Positions 12,601 to 24,998 of a stretch of DNA of 64,000 nt are shown piece by piece (the stretch's first letter is position 1; each line of letters begins with the position of its first letter). Made by a program: the position numbers and the translations under genes. The stretch is from the NCBI GenBank assembly GCA_905250115.1, contig CAJNOI010000081.1:248001-312000 (forward strand), read 5' to 3'. Origin of the DNA: Adineta steineri (Eukaryota > Rotifera > Eurotatoria > Adinetida > Adinetidae). Under the pieces are notes generated by a model. That model saw only the letters and a list, made by a program, of their open reading frames with translations, was not told the origin of the DNA and searched no databases.

Positions 12601-14144
12601 CGAAAAAAAAGAAAACAAAATTTTATTTGTAGATTGATTTTGATGAACTTGAACAAAAATTAAATAAACTTGAAAATGATTGTCGAGCTGCATTTGATTA
12701 TTTAAAAGCTATTGCTAAACATGAAACACCACAAATTAAAACAAAGTATGTATTCCCAAGGAAAGAAAGCTCCTTTTGAAAAAATAGACTTGATAAATCA
12801 TATTTTCCTAAACCATGATGATACTCATAAAAGATCATTTTCAGAGTTGATATTAAAAATCATGGTAAAATTCAGAGTGTCACGTACGTATTCAATCCCG
12901 CGCTCAATTTCTATATAAGCGCTACTTGCTTTGCTTTATTTGATTTCCATTCATTTTTTATAATATTTCTTTTTGATTTTATTATAGACTAACAGAATTT
13001 CTTAGTGATTGTGCTGAACGTGTTTGTTTATTGCGAGTTATCCATCGTCGTGTAGTAAATCGTTTTCAAAAATTTCTTCTTTGGCTTGGTTATCAACGTA
13101 GTGCAGTACAAGAAACGAAAATCACACATTTTTGTAAAATTCTTAGTGAATTTGCATTAGAATATCGAACAACACGTGAACGTATAACAACACAGAAGCA
13201 AAAAAAACAAAATCGTGGTGAACGAAATAAAACAAGAGGCAAATTAATTACTGAGGTTAGACTATTTCAATTGAGAATTATTTATTAATCATTTTTTTAT
13301 TTATTTATAGATTCTTTCAGAAAAAAACAGTCCACTTAAAGATGCTTTAATGCATAGCCTTCGACCAGATGATGAACTTGGACTTCGTCGTCGATCATCT
13401 AAGGAAAAAGCTTATTCAGCATATCTTCCACAAGATTTCGATATTAGACAATCACTTCTTGCTTCAGATAGAAATTTTAAACAACAAATACAACCGAAAA
13501 TTGCTCAACCGACAAATATGTTAAGTGATTTAGCTGCTGTTGTAAGAAGTTCATCAAAAGATGGTCAACTTATGCCTGGCCATCGAGCACGACATAAAGC
13601 ATCCAGTAGGTTTTTCTTCTAATAAAAGTACAACCGATAGTAGAGGTTAAGGTACCCATTTGTTGTTTATTACTGTTCTGAGACATTTATAAAGAGAAAA
13701 AGCCTCTCGATGTATTTCGATTAACCAATAGAAATAAAAAAAGATAACAAACACGACGAAAACAAAACCGACCTTGATATATTTTATCAATACTGAATAT
13801 GTGTTATTCTTTCTTCTAGCTAATAATTTATATAAACCATCAGCGGCACCATCTTCATCGGAATTACCACCAAAAGAATCGACGAATTCAAATGAACCTG
13901 AAATACTTGATACAAGTGATGAATTACTTGATAATCTTGTGAAAAATGCTGCATTAGCATCGAACAAAGATGTGATAAAACAACGTAGAATTGCTCGATA
14001 TGCACAACGGCAGTCATGTATGTTTTTTGAAATAAAAATTTATATAAAAAAACAAACGTATTTTCGTGTTTAGTACGTCGAACACTTCAAATAAATTTGA
14101 ATGATGAAGAACGAGCTGAAATATTTGGTGCTGGAAACAACTAA
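6647..14144 (+). CDS. FHOD: FHOD-family formin (actin assembly factor)
   Basis: Twenty-two exons join without a frame break to about 1360 residues: 6647-6838, 6890-7011, 7066-7124, 7175-7242, 7294-7399, 7454-7548, 7621-7971, 8420-8475, 8595-8855, 9059-9166, 9253-9434, 9499-9813, 9862-10466, 10952-11104, 12012-12194, 12250-12369, 12419-12580, 12633-12745, 12988-13255, 13311-13605, 13820-14017, 14074-14144. FHOD formins nucleate or bundle actin filaments and act in stress fibres and sarcomeres. The N-terminal GTPase-binding/FH3 region (about 1-400) contains FHOD hallmarks [41 protein letters not shown] and [10 protein letters not shown] poly-proline FH1 (about 714-760) precedes FH2 (about 790-1175), with [37 protein letters not shown] and [12 protein letters not shown]. 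The C-terminus has a basic, DAD-like segment. Introns 13 (485 nt), 14 (907 nt) and 7 (448 nt) are unusually long for this window. Confidence 0.93.
7994..8140. repeat. GC-rich insert with poly-C run inside formin intron 7
   Basis: Intron 7 of the formin gene (7972-8419) contains a block unlike its AT-rich surroundings. An imperfect inverted repeat pairs CCCATACCCTCCTATT (about 7995-8010) with a G-rich arm ending in GGCATGGGTGAC (about 8050-8072). It is followed by a run of 13 C at 8125-8137 flanked by AGGGGGCATGGGTGG and CTCTCG. This looks like the same kind of G-rich hairpin as at 217-292 and 31730-31788. Confidence 0.55.
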
Positions 14145-14760
14145 AATCTATTTTAATAATTTATTTGTTTACTTATCCCGCACCGGTGTTATTTTCAAAT
14201 TTTGTTTTGTATATACATATTCAGTTGTGTGTGTGTGTGTATTTGTGTGTTTTTAATTTTTAATAATATTCCTTCTTCTTTTTTTTCTCTCTCTCTCTTT
14301 TTTCTCTTGTCTGTCTTTCATATATGTACGAAAATGAAAAGAATGATTTGTTCCATGTCTTTTGATTGTACAAAAATCGACAGACAATTTTATGACAAAA
14401 ATAACAGTTACAATTGTTCTGTTTTTATATATTGTATTAAAATTTAACAAAAAAAAAAGCATACACGTGATTTTGTAGATATATTTGAAATGAAGAAGTT
14501 AACATCGTTGTATAATCAAGATTTAGAATATTCGAAAGAGTTAATAAATTTTATAGATAAAATGAAACATCTGATGATTTTACTACTGAATAGTAAAGAG
14601 TGCATTATTCAATGATATATATACATATCACTATAAAGACAATGTGTATGTGAATTCGAATTTTGTTATGCATGTTATTATTTTTAATTCATCATTTATT
14701 TGATATATGTAAAGTAGATTGAATTGGTTTGTTTGTTTTATTCTTCAGGTAGTTGTAATA
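14145..14760. other. Intergenic region between formin and first LDHD gene
   Basis: About 600 bases. It holds a TG-dinucleotide tract near 14225-14250 and a CT tract near 14280-14300. No gene or structured RNA was recognised. The two opposite-strand frames around 14202-14462 overlap each other and are low complexity. Confidence 0.5.
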
Positions 14761-16942
14761 ATGAATATTATCAAGTCTCAAAATGCATCATATCTATACA
14801 AGGTACATTTATATTTTTGTTAATAAATGCTGATCATGAGATTGATATCAAATATATTTCTTAGTTTATTCAACGTTATGCTTCATCACAAGCTTTAGTC
14901 ACTGATTTAAAAGGCATTGTTGGAAATGATAATGTTTCAAATAGTAGAACTGTCCGAGTACAACATAGCCATGATGAATCTTATCATGCGTATGTTATAA
15001 AATATCCATTCTATTTATCATTATCTATCGGCACTATACTTTAGAGGTCATGAACCCGATGTTGTTGTATTTGCACAAAGCACAGATCATGTTTCACAAA
15101 TTGTTAAATATTGTGCATCAAAACATATTCCTATTATACCATTTGGAACTGGTACCGGTTTAGAAGGTACAATAAATACAGCTGTCCTTTGAAATTATCA
15201 TATTTCTGATTTCTAACAGGTGGTGTTAATGCTGTTAATGTTAGTAGCCAACGTAATTTTCTTCACTATTTCTCATAGAAAATGAACTAATTATTAGGGC
15301 GGTGTATGTCTCAATTTGAGTCGTATGGATAAAATTATTTCAGTTAATCCCGAAGATTTTGACTGCACTGTTCAAGCTGGTGTTACTCGAAATGCACTAA
15401 ATACTTTCATTCGTGATACTGGTCTTCAGTTTCCCATTGATCCTGGTGCAAATGCATCTCTTGGTGGTATGTGTGCAACTAGTGCATCTGGAACAATGGC
15501 TGTTAAATATGTTAGTAGAACAATATCACTCTCTCTCTCTCTTATTTATTGTATTCTATGAATAGGGAACAATGCGTGAAAATGTCATGAATTTGGAAGT
15601 TGTTCTAGCTGATGGTAGTATTATTAAAACATCAGGACTCAAAGGAAGAAGTCGAAAAACATCAGCAGGATATAATCTAACGAATTTATTTGTTGGTCAA
15701 GAAGGAACATTAGGTATTATCACTGAAGCAACTCTGAAACTTCATGCAACACCTGAAGCGGTATGTTAAATTTGATATTTGTTTGTTTGATGATAATGAT
15801 AATAATGATAATATTAGGTTCTTGCTGCTGTTGCTCCATTCAAAGATTTTCAGTCTGCAGTTGATGCAACAGTTGCAATAATGCAAAGTGGTTTACCAGT
15901 TGCTCGAATCGAATTTCTTGATGAAAAGATGGTTGATGCTTGTAATCGTTTTTCCAAGTTGAGCTTAGATGTGTTACCAACATTATTTCTTGAATTTCAT
16001 GGAAGTAATAACAACATAGAAATGCAAGGGCAATTAGCAGGTAAAGTTGGATTTATTCGAATATGAAAAGTTGTTAAATAAAATTTTGTTGTTATAGAGG
16101 AGACATGCAAATCATTTGAATGTCTTAAGTTTGATTATGCGACGGAACCAAATAAACGTGCTGATTTATGGAAAGCAAGACATAATCTTTTTTACGCAGC
16201 CCTGGCTCTCAAACAAGGTTCTAAAGTGAGTTTAAGAGATCATAAAAATGAAATAAGCACTGTTTTATTATCCGACATGTTGACTTTTTCATATTAAAAA
16301 AAGTCAGGTTCTGCCAGTCCTTCTGAAGTTGTTGCAAACAATCACAATTGTCTTCAATTGCTTTTCTATATTTTAGGGGTATATTACTGATGTTTGCGTA
16401 CCAATTAGTGCTTTGCCTAGGATGATATATCTTACAAATAAAGAGTTAAAACGATTGGAATTATTGGGGTAAATATAAATACCTGATACACCTTTCTATG
16501 CAGCTTTGAAAAAACATAATTAAACAATCAATTTATTGTGTATATTTAAAAATTGACTAAGAGAAACTCTTTCGTATTGCATATCTTTATTATTTATAGA
16601 ATGATAGCTGGACATGTGGGTGATGGAAATTTTCATGTGGTCTTAGTCGTGGATCCAAAAAATGTTGAAGAAATGGAACGTGTCCATGAATTTAGCATGA
16701 TTTTAGCCAAGTATGTAGATATCGAAATGGAGCTGAATATATTTATCTATATTTATAGAGAATCATTAGATCTTCATGGTACCGTCACAGGTGAACATGG
16801 TATTGGTCTAGGAAAAAAACAATTATTGATCGATGAATTTGGTTTACAAGGAATTAATACTATGAAAGTTATAAAACAAGCACTTGATCCATTGAATATT
16901 CTCAATCCTGGCAAAGTTATAGATATGAAAAAATCGTTTTAA
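14761..16942 (+). CDS. LDHD: D-lactate dehydrogenase (FAD-dependent), tandem copy 1
   Basis: Eleven exons (14761-14802, 14865-14989, 15045-15166, 15220-15239, 15298-15510, 15566-15760, 15818-16040, 16098-16225, 16377-16468, 16600-16710, 16759-16942) give about 484 residues, the usual LDHD size. The enzyme oxidises D-lactate to pyruvate with FAD and passes electrons to cytochrome c. The N-terminus is short, basic and Ser-rich, consistent with a mitochondrial targeting peptide. The FAD-binding segment includes TGTGLEGG and [18 protein letters not shown]; the C-terminal oxidase domain includes GHVGDGNFH and [14 protein letters not shown] and ends in [11 protein letters not shown]. Exons 5-7 encode the same protein sequence as copy 2, whereas exons 9-11 differ clearly. 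Copy 1 has [14 protein letters not shown] where copy 2 has [14 protein letters not shown], and MIAGHVG instead of the PIVGHVG of copy 2, so it is the more diverged copy. Confidence 0.93.
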
Positions 16943-17106
16943 TTGACATTATATTTGTACGAAAGAATAATGTAACAGTAGACTTTGTCGTTGTTTTTGA
17001 TATAAGCAGTGTTTTTTATAACACAATAATAATCATACTAATTTCTAATAAAATTCTACATATTTCAATTATATTTATTTTTAGTTTTTCTTTCATTATT
17101 GTAGAA

Positions 17107-19687
17107 ATGAATCTTATTAAAGTTCGAACTACATCGATTTCCAACATCTTACATAAGGTATAAATGTTATCTTTATGATGATGAAACTTTGAATATCAAA
17201 CCTAATTTTTTAGTTGACTTATCGTTATGCTTCATCACAAGCTTTAGTAACTGATTTGAAAGCTATTGCTGGAAATGAAAATGTTTCAAATAGTGCATCT
17301 GTTCGAGAACAACATGGCCATGATGAATCTTATCATGCGTATGCTCTAACAAACCTATGATATTTGCCATTAACCATAGGTACTTTACTTCTAGAGGTCA
17401 TGAACCTGATGTTGTTGTATTTGCACAAAGTACAGATCATGTTTCACAAATTGTTAAATATTGTGCATCCAAACATATTCCGATTATACCATGGGGAACT
17501 GGTACTGGCTTAGAAGGTACAGATAAATTAGGTTTTACTTATTTTCTATTGAATTGTATCTTTTTTCATATAGGCGGTGTTACGGCACCTAAAGTTTGTA
17601 ATCATAATTTTATTTTTCTCAGAAAATAAATAAATATCTAATTATTAGGGCGGTGTATGTCTCAACTTGAGTCGTATGGATAAAATTATTTCAGTTAATC
17701 CGGAAGATTTTGACTGCACTGTTCAAGCTGGAGTTACTCGAAATGCATTAAATACTTTTATTCGTGATACCGGTCTTCAGTTTCCTATTGATCCTGGTGC
17801 AAATGCATCTCTTGGTGGTATGTGTGCAACTAGTGCATCAGGAACAATGGCTGTTAAATATGTTAGTACAGTAATATCACTGTCTCTCTTATTTATTGTA
17901 TTCTATGAATAGGGAACAATGCGTGAAAATGTGATGAACTTAGAAGTTGTTCTTGCTGATGGTAGTATTATTAAAACATCAGGACTCAAAGGAAGAAGTC
18001 GAAAAACATCAGCAGGATATAATCTAACTAATTTATTTGTTGGTCAAGAAGGAACATTAGGTATTATCACTGAAGCAACACTGAAACTACATGCAACACC
18101 TGAAGCAGTATGTTAAATTTGATCTTTGTTTATTTGATGATAATAATAATAATACTAGGTTCTTGCTGCTGTTGCTCCATTCAAAGATTTTCAGTCTGCA
18201 GTTGATGCAACAGTTGCCATAATGCAAAGTGGTTTACCAGTTGCTCGAATCGAATTTCTTGATGAAAAGATGGTTGATGCTTGTAATCGTTTTTCTAAGT
18301 TGAGTTTAGATGTGTTACCAACATTATTTCTTGAATTTCATGGAAGTAATAACAATATAGAAATGCAAGGTCAATTAGCAGGTAAAACTGGATTTATTAG
18401 AATATGGAAAGTTATTGAATAGAATTTTATTTTTATAGAAGAGACATGTAAATCATTTGAATGTCTTAAATTTAATTATGAGACAGAAACAGATAAACGT
18501 GCTGATTTATGGAAAGCAAGACACAATGCTATTTATGCTGCTCAAGCACTAAGACCAGGTTCAAAAGTACGTAAAAACAGAACAAAAATACATTATGAGA
18601 TTGAGTAATAATAGTACTTTTCAAATTATAATACTATAGTGATGCATTACAACAACCATGGCATATTATTCTAGATACAAGAGCGTTTAAAAATAGATAT
18701 CGTTGTTATAGACATCGGTATGCAATGATTGAAATAGTGAATGAAGTGTATTGTATAGTATAAACTCCATTTTGCACGTGCTATTTAGAAAGAATGTTCC
18801 CCAAAAAATGTTTTTTTTGTTAGAATACAGTGGGAATTTCTCATCTTGATTAACATAGTTTTTTTGTATTCCAGCAAGAATCACTATTTCACATAATTAT
18901 GATCATCGTAATAAAAGATAAGTATATGGGCTCAAAACAAAATGATAAGAAATAAAAAAAATTCCCATGGGATTCATTATTTTATTCCAGACCTACTGAT
19001 AAGATTTTTGAAATACAAATATCTATTCCATGTCATGACTAAAATATTTAAATAAAAGGTTTGAATCGCTTTATTCCACCATTTAAGTTTTGAGTAAACA
19101 TGCTACTATTACATTTATTATAACTCATAAATATGTTTGTGTTTCTTCAGACTTAAGTGTCATATATCTCTAAGAGATTTAATTTGATTTGTAGGCTTAT
19201 AGTACTGATGTTTGTGTTCCAATTAGTGCTTTACCTGGCATGATTACTTTTGCAAAAGATGCATTAAAACGATTGAATTTATTAGGGTATGTTAAAAACA
19301 AGATAGTGTATTTTTTATTTTTATTAAATAAAATATTAAATTTTTGTTTAATTAGACCAATTGTTGGTCATGTTGGTGATGGAAATTTTCATGTATTTCT
19401 TATAATTGATCCAAAAAATGCCGAAGAAGTTGAACGTGTTCATGAATATAGTATAGCATTAGCTAAGTATGTTAATTTTAGACTTTTTTTATTCATTTTA
19501 TTTTATTTGTATTATTCGTAGAGAATCATTACGTGTAAATGGTACAGTTACTGGTGAACATGGTGTAGGAATTGGAAAGAAACAATTATTAATTGAAGAA
19601 TTTGGACCAGCAGGAATTAATACTATGAAAGCAATTAAACAAGCACTTGATCCATTAAATATTCTCAATCCTGATAAAGTTATATAA
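17107..19687 (+). CDS. LDHD: D-lactate dehydrogenase (FAD-dependent), tandem copy 2
   Basis: Only 164 bases separate it from copy 1. Eleven exons (17107-17157, 17214-17338, 17395-17516, 17574-17593, 17649-17861, 17913-18107, 18159-18381, 18439-18566, 19195-19286, 19356-19466, 19522-19687) give about 481 residues with exactly the same intron positions and phases. It has the same FAD-binding ([18 protein letters not shown]) and oxidase ([23 protein letters not shown]) motifs. Intron 8 is 628 nt, the longest of either copy. The residues of exons 9-11 look closer to ordinary LDHD than in copy 1. Both copies appear intact, so this is a recent tandem duplication rather than a gene plus pseudogene. 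The N-terminus differs from copy 1 in the first 17 residues but stays basic and presequence-like. Confidence 0.93.
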
Positions 19688-20394
19688 ATTTTCTTTCGAC
19701 GAATTATCCAAGTGAACATAACTATTGATAATTTCTATGGTGTTCTTTTTTTTCTAAGTAAAAGAATAGTATGCTAATAAATTCCTTCGATAATGATTTT
19801 TTTTTCCTTTAATTTATTTTGACGATTAATGCAATATGATAATAATTTGTTTACATTTTCGATAAGATTCAGTGTGAGCGTGTTATTTTTTTTTCAATAC
19901 ATTATTTATTCTGATTCTTATCTTTTGTTCTTTGATGGGAAAATTTTTTTTGTTATTCAAACAAACTATGTCTCCCACAATATTTAATCAATGATATACG
20001 TAGGAATTTAGAAACTTTAGAAGTATAAAAGCTGATGATTTTTTTTTATTATAGCTATTACAGATTATACAAACAATAAGCTACATAATTCATCTAATGG
20101 CAAATATAGCGGACGGTAAGATTATATCGTAGATATTTTTAATGCGATGCGAAGCATAGGATTTATGTAGTTCTTCGCGAGTTTTCTTGCTTTTCTCTAA
20201 CAACTGTAATTTCAGTTAATAATCGATAATGAATCATCAACGTTCTTTCAACATATATCACTTTAAATTATCACGGATGTTGAAAATTTTGTGATAATCT
20301 TAAAATCATTATTTCGAAATCGCGCTTTCGCAGACAAGTCTCGACTCGTGTGTCATCTAGTTTCTTATCATGTTGAATTTTCTTGGGTTTTTTA
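19688..20394. other. Intergenic region after the LDHD pair
   Basis: About 700 AT-rich bases between the last LDHD stop and the TTAA-flanked element. I see poly-T tracts and no coding signal. The 3' UTR and poly(A) site of LDHD copy 2 should lie at its left end. Confidence 0.5.
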
Positions 20395-21436
20395 TTAACC
20401 CTTAAAAGCCAGAAAGCCTTATCGATGGAAATTGAACAAAACTTTTGCAAAAATAAAAGGTCTAGTACTTCAATAAGAATAATCGATAGTAAAAAAAAAT
20501 TTTTTTTCTTATGGAGACATAAAATGTCTGTTGGAAGGGACATTCGGTCTAGACGGACCAAAGTATTTTACATGTATTGATATTTTTAAAAGTTTTTTTT
20601 CCACAAAATACTTTTATTTCTTCATTTCTCGATACACAAACAGTCAAATAAAGCAATATTATACAAATTTTCAGTATTTACGAATTTTTCCATTCATTAG
20701 AATGCTGATCTGCGTGTGTATTTAAGAGTCATAGGTTCAATATTAGCTGCGAGAAGATGATCACCCTCTATTTGAGCGAGTGGATTTGATTCGTGGACGA
20801 AGTAGTTGCTAAATTATTGAGAAAAATGGAACAAGGAGAATCGAGGAAGATTTAGAGTAAAAACTAGATCGATATCTCCACCTTAAACGATATAGAGATT
20901 TCAAAAAATCGAATATTTTCGACATTATAGAGAAAAGATACATTCTCCTTTCATTTTTCGTTCCTATCAGGCCTTATCGAGGGCAAAAACCACCAAGAGA
21001 TCGATCGAATAATAATTTAGAATTGTTTTGACTGTTAAAATAGTTTGGACGTTATGACCGAATGCCCTTCTCGAGGAACATTCTCTTGATGCCATCGTAA
21101 TTCATCAATAGATCAATCATAACATCATTGAATGATTTCATATGATAGAGTACTGATGTATCATGAGATACCACTTGAAAAAATAAATTTCGTTCTAACA
21201 TTCATCAAATACAGAAACGTTTCAAAACAGAAAAATGATTTATAAAAAAAATCGATCTTAAAAAATACATTTTTTCCTCTTATAAATATCTAAATTTATT
21301 TTTACTTTTTTTTTACAATCTATTAAATCATATGAATCGAAGAAAATAAAAAAAATATTGTTCGTGCATTATATTGCATATTTTATTCGAATTTTACGAT
21401 GTCCCTTGGAAAGGACATACGGCTCTTAAGGGTTAA
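20395..21436. mobile_element. Non-autonomous piggyBac-like element (TTAA target duplication)
   Basis: The left end reads TTAA then CCCTTAAAAGCC at 20395-20410. The right end read inward is TTAA then CCCTTAAGAGCC (21436-21421). Inverted terminal repeats of about 12 bases with one mismatch, flanked by TTAA on both sides, are the signature of piggyBac-type insertion. A second inverted motif, with GGGACATTCGGTC-like sequence near 20537 and GTCCCTTGGAAAGGACAT near 21400, lies inside the ends. The roughly 1-kb interior has no transposase-like reading frame, so the copy would need a transposase in trans. The small frames at 20271-20725 are not convincing genes. Confidence 0.75.
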
Positions 21437-21561
21437 GAGTTAAAAACGAAAAATAAAAACTTATTTCATTCCTATTTACAAATATGACTAGTCTCTTTTA
21501 TAATAAAACAGTTGTAGTCTATAATGCTTTTAGATCAATTCACAAGAGAGTAATCACGCAA

Positions 21562-24500
21562 ATGGATAACATAATCAATAATATAGGTAATTGCAGAAAA
21601 TTTAGTTTTTTCTTTTATTAATATCTTATTAAGATGAATCCACCATTTCAAAAATACGCTCAACTATCAAAAACTTCGACGGTAAATTTTAGGAGAATAT
21701 TTTGAATTGAGTTAACTTTCTCGATTTTGTATAATAGATTTATTTGAAGAATTTGAAGCTGAAGGTATTATTCCTCGGGAAAAAATCCATTAATTCTTAT
21801 TTATTCTTTAGCGTCTCTAACCTATCCAAATCCTCCATCATCATTGTCAGATGGTAGTGAGTGATATTTAGAAGAAGAAAAAATTCTTTAGACAATTGTT
21901 CTTTTCAGGTGCTGAAAGTACAGTCGGATTTTCACCAGATCATTATCGAAATCCTGACAGTCAAAATGACTCTACCAGTATATATAGCAATATCGTTTTA
22001 TTGAAGATTCTTTATTGTACTTTTTAGTGATTTCACAAGCTGCTGCTTTCTCACCAGGAACAGGTAAACAGTCTAACCGTTCTGAAATTATTGCAGGGCT
22101 TTGTTGTACATCTACAATACTGTCTCGCAAGGATAATATAAAAGAAGGACGTCAAACTCCTCTCACGACACAAATTACGAATTATACTGATTCAGCAGCT
22201 CATGTCCGTTTAGGAGATAATAATGGCCCGTTGAATGGCTTTACTTTGAGTTCGTTCTGAGAATTTTATTTTCAAATGTATTTGTTTCTTTTGTTAACAC
22301 AGATAGTGCGTCTTCTACTGATCGACTTTATAGTAGTACGAATAGTTCTCCATCACAATCTGCATCATATTCATCACAGTCATCGAATGATCATTCACCA
22401 TCAATAACTCAATCAGACGAATGCCTTCGAATTTTAGTACAACCAAAAGCAAAATATCGTGATCGATATTGGAGTGAAACAGATGAAACTAAAAATAGAG
22501 CACAACGTTTTATTCGTGCTGATGGTGATGATGAAACTAAACAACATGAATATCCAACTATTGAAGTATGAAATTAAGTTGTATACAGTCATCTTCTTTG
22601 TTTTGAAGATAGTTATAGAAGAGAAACAGTTAATTTAAATCTAGTCAAAGAATAATAATAAGAAAACACATATTTATCAAAAAATATGAGTGTTATGCTT
22701 TTTATTTATTTTTAGAGAATAAACAAAGCTGAAATTGCTAGATAATGGGTAAGAGCAATAAAATGTTGATTGAACATAACACGCATTTATCGTTTGGCTA
22801 TAGATCTTTTTAGTAATTTTTATAGAAATGAATAGCTGCCCTTCTAATCAATAATCACCTATTTGCCCCTTGTAATCATCACTCTCGAATTAATATTTCT
22901 TTTGTTTTACAAATATTAATTTATATTCTATATATCTGTCCATAGATTCCTCCAAAATGGTGCGATCCAAACCGAAATCTATATATTCGAGTTACTCTTG
23001 TCACTGTTCCATCAGATAGAGCACCTAAAGTTTGTATACATCCGTATGCAATTGATTCAAAAGAAAATGGTGTTCGTCACGGATCACACGATAATTCACT
23101 TTATTTTCCAATAACTACTGAAGAAAAGCATCGTGGTCAAAAAAGGTATATACAAATAGAAATCAATAATAAAACTTAATTTCTGTTTTTAGTTTTCGTA
23201 TGAGTCGGAAGAAAAAGACTCAACCTGAACTAAAATCTTATGGACCTTTACGTTTATATGATTCGAGTAAGAAACACAACAGAAAGAATGAAATATATAT
23301 ACATGGATTTAAATGTTTAGATCAACATGATATTCCAAGAATTTCAAACGTACATGATGCTAAACAAATTATCAAGGTATATGAATTATGGAAATCTCAA
23401 CTTATTTTTACTGTGGCTGAACTCGCATGTAGTAATCAATTACTTAATCCAGAATATTATACATCAGTAATGTATTCGACATCAGTAAAATCTCAAGTAA
23501 TGTGTGATGTAGCTAGTAGACAAGAAAGTTAGTGTTATTTTGTTTTAATTGGATTAACAATAGATTTACTTTTTAATTTAGGATTACCATCAGTGAATGA
23601 TTCAATATTTACAACTATATTGGATAATGAAATAGTTAGATGTGTACCAAGAAAAGGAGATTGGGATGGTGGAGATGAAATATTAATGACAATACCTAAA
23701 ATTGATAGACACAAAGGTAATTTTAAAACATTCTACGAATCGATATTACGTATTCTTCGTATTTAATTTAACTTCTGATATAATGACGATTACAATTTTG
23801 TTTTTTCCATACTAAAACAACAGAGACTCCTAAATTTCGCCAGTGCCATTATGTTATTACAGTTGACGAAAATCTACTGTTCTGACGCCAAGTGGCGCCT
23901 CTAATTTCACCAATTGTTATATATCGATGCTTTTCTATTTGTTTATAATAATAATCAATGAAATCTAACTGTCATTATATGAAAGAAAAACATCTAAGTT
24001 TATATTTATTAGTTCTATTATATATTATAGGATTTAATGTTTATTTTGATTATCATTCAAATGGAATAGTGGATATACAAGTAACCTTTGTTGATTCAAA
24101 AACAATTTTTTTTCAAACACCACCATGTAAAAATCCTGAATTTCGGGAAAATTCAATAGTCCCACTAATTGTTATACAAGGTGATTTTATACTTGCTCGT
24201 ATTGATTTTGTATATAAGAAACGACGATGTTCATTAGCGGATGGTATGGATACTGATGGGGTTGAATCATTGATTTCACCGATGACTCGATTGACAACAG
24301 AAGAAGTTAATCATATAAATTTTATATTTCTATAATAGATCATCTTTTTTTATATTATAGAAACCTATTAAGTCAAATCATCAGTCGAACAATGAAGGTA
24401 CAGATATATTCTATTGTAATTGCTTCATAAGTTTTCTTTAATATTGTTAGGCAAAGGTTCAGAATTTGATAAATATCTTGGTCAGTTACAAGTGGCAGCT

Positions 24501-24998
24501 GTTGAATTTCTTCGTACGAATGATCCATCAAAAATATTTCGTCGAACACGTCTTTTAATTGGTAAATGTACCGAAAATCCTCCACCATTACACGATGCTA
24601 TACAACATAATCATATTAACTTAGCATTAAAACTTATTGAACAAACTGTTGATATGCCATCTTCATCAAATAATTTACTTGAACGTGAAGATAATGATGG
24701 TGTTTCACCATTATTGTTTGCAGCTAAATTTAATCAATGGACTTTAATTGAAGCTATTCTTAAGAAACGTTTAGATTTGATTGAAAAAACTGATAAGTCT
24801 GATAATAATATTCTACATCTACTTGCAAATATATCGGAAGATAAAGCTACTGAAACAATCAAGAATATTTTTGTATTATTATCAAATGATACAAAAACAA
24901 AACTTTTAGAAAAGAAAAATAATAATAATGAAACACCAATGGAAATTGCTCAAGCGAATAATAATAATCTTTGTGTTGATCTTTTTAAAACATCTTAA
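21562..24998 (+). CDS. Rel-1: NF-kB-type factor with Rel domain and ankyrin repeats, chimeric N-terminus
   Basis: Exons 21562-21586, 21738-21764, 21812-21856, 21909-21977, 22028-22249, 22303-22565, 22946-23145, 23193-23266, 23321-23527, 23582-23716, 24031-24305, 24361-24397 and 24451-24998 give about 708 residues. RHD-N (about 171-380) starts LRILVQPK, has a recognition-loop region YRDRYWSE, then EYPTIEI and VTLVTVPSD. The IPT domain (about 395-514) has CVPRKGDWDGGDEILM and VDSKTIFFQTPPC. Ankyrin repeats (about 573-705) include PPPLHDAIQHNHINLALKLI. Members of this family bind kB DNA as dimers and are held inactive by their ankyrins. Oddities: the first five exons match Rel-2 and include a vestigial recognition-loop exon (SEIIAGLCC, GRQTPLTTQ) ahead of the real Rel domain. 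The equivalent of Rel-2 exon 2 has lost its acceptor (CAA for CAG), and skipping it keeps frame. The exon-5 donor is shifted. Removing the 54-nt intron 23267-23320 restores alignment to Rel-4. Confidence 0.82.

Noticed and set aside
14761..19687. Possible recent bacterial origin of the LDHD genes
   Set aside because: Both copies have ten introns at the same positions and presequence-like N-termini typical of the animal mitochondrial enzyme.
20271..20725. Small frames in and beside the TTAA element as a transposase
   Set aside because: They are short, overlap on both strands and show no DDE/DDD-type motifs.
23267..23320. Extra 18 residues in Rel-1 (KHNRKNEIYIHGF region)
   Set aside because: The 54-nt stretch has GTAAG...TTTAG borders, and its removal makes Rel-1 align with Rel-4 without a gap; treated as an intron.
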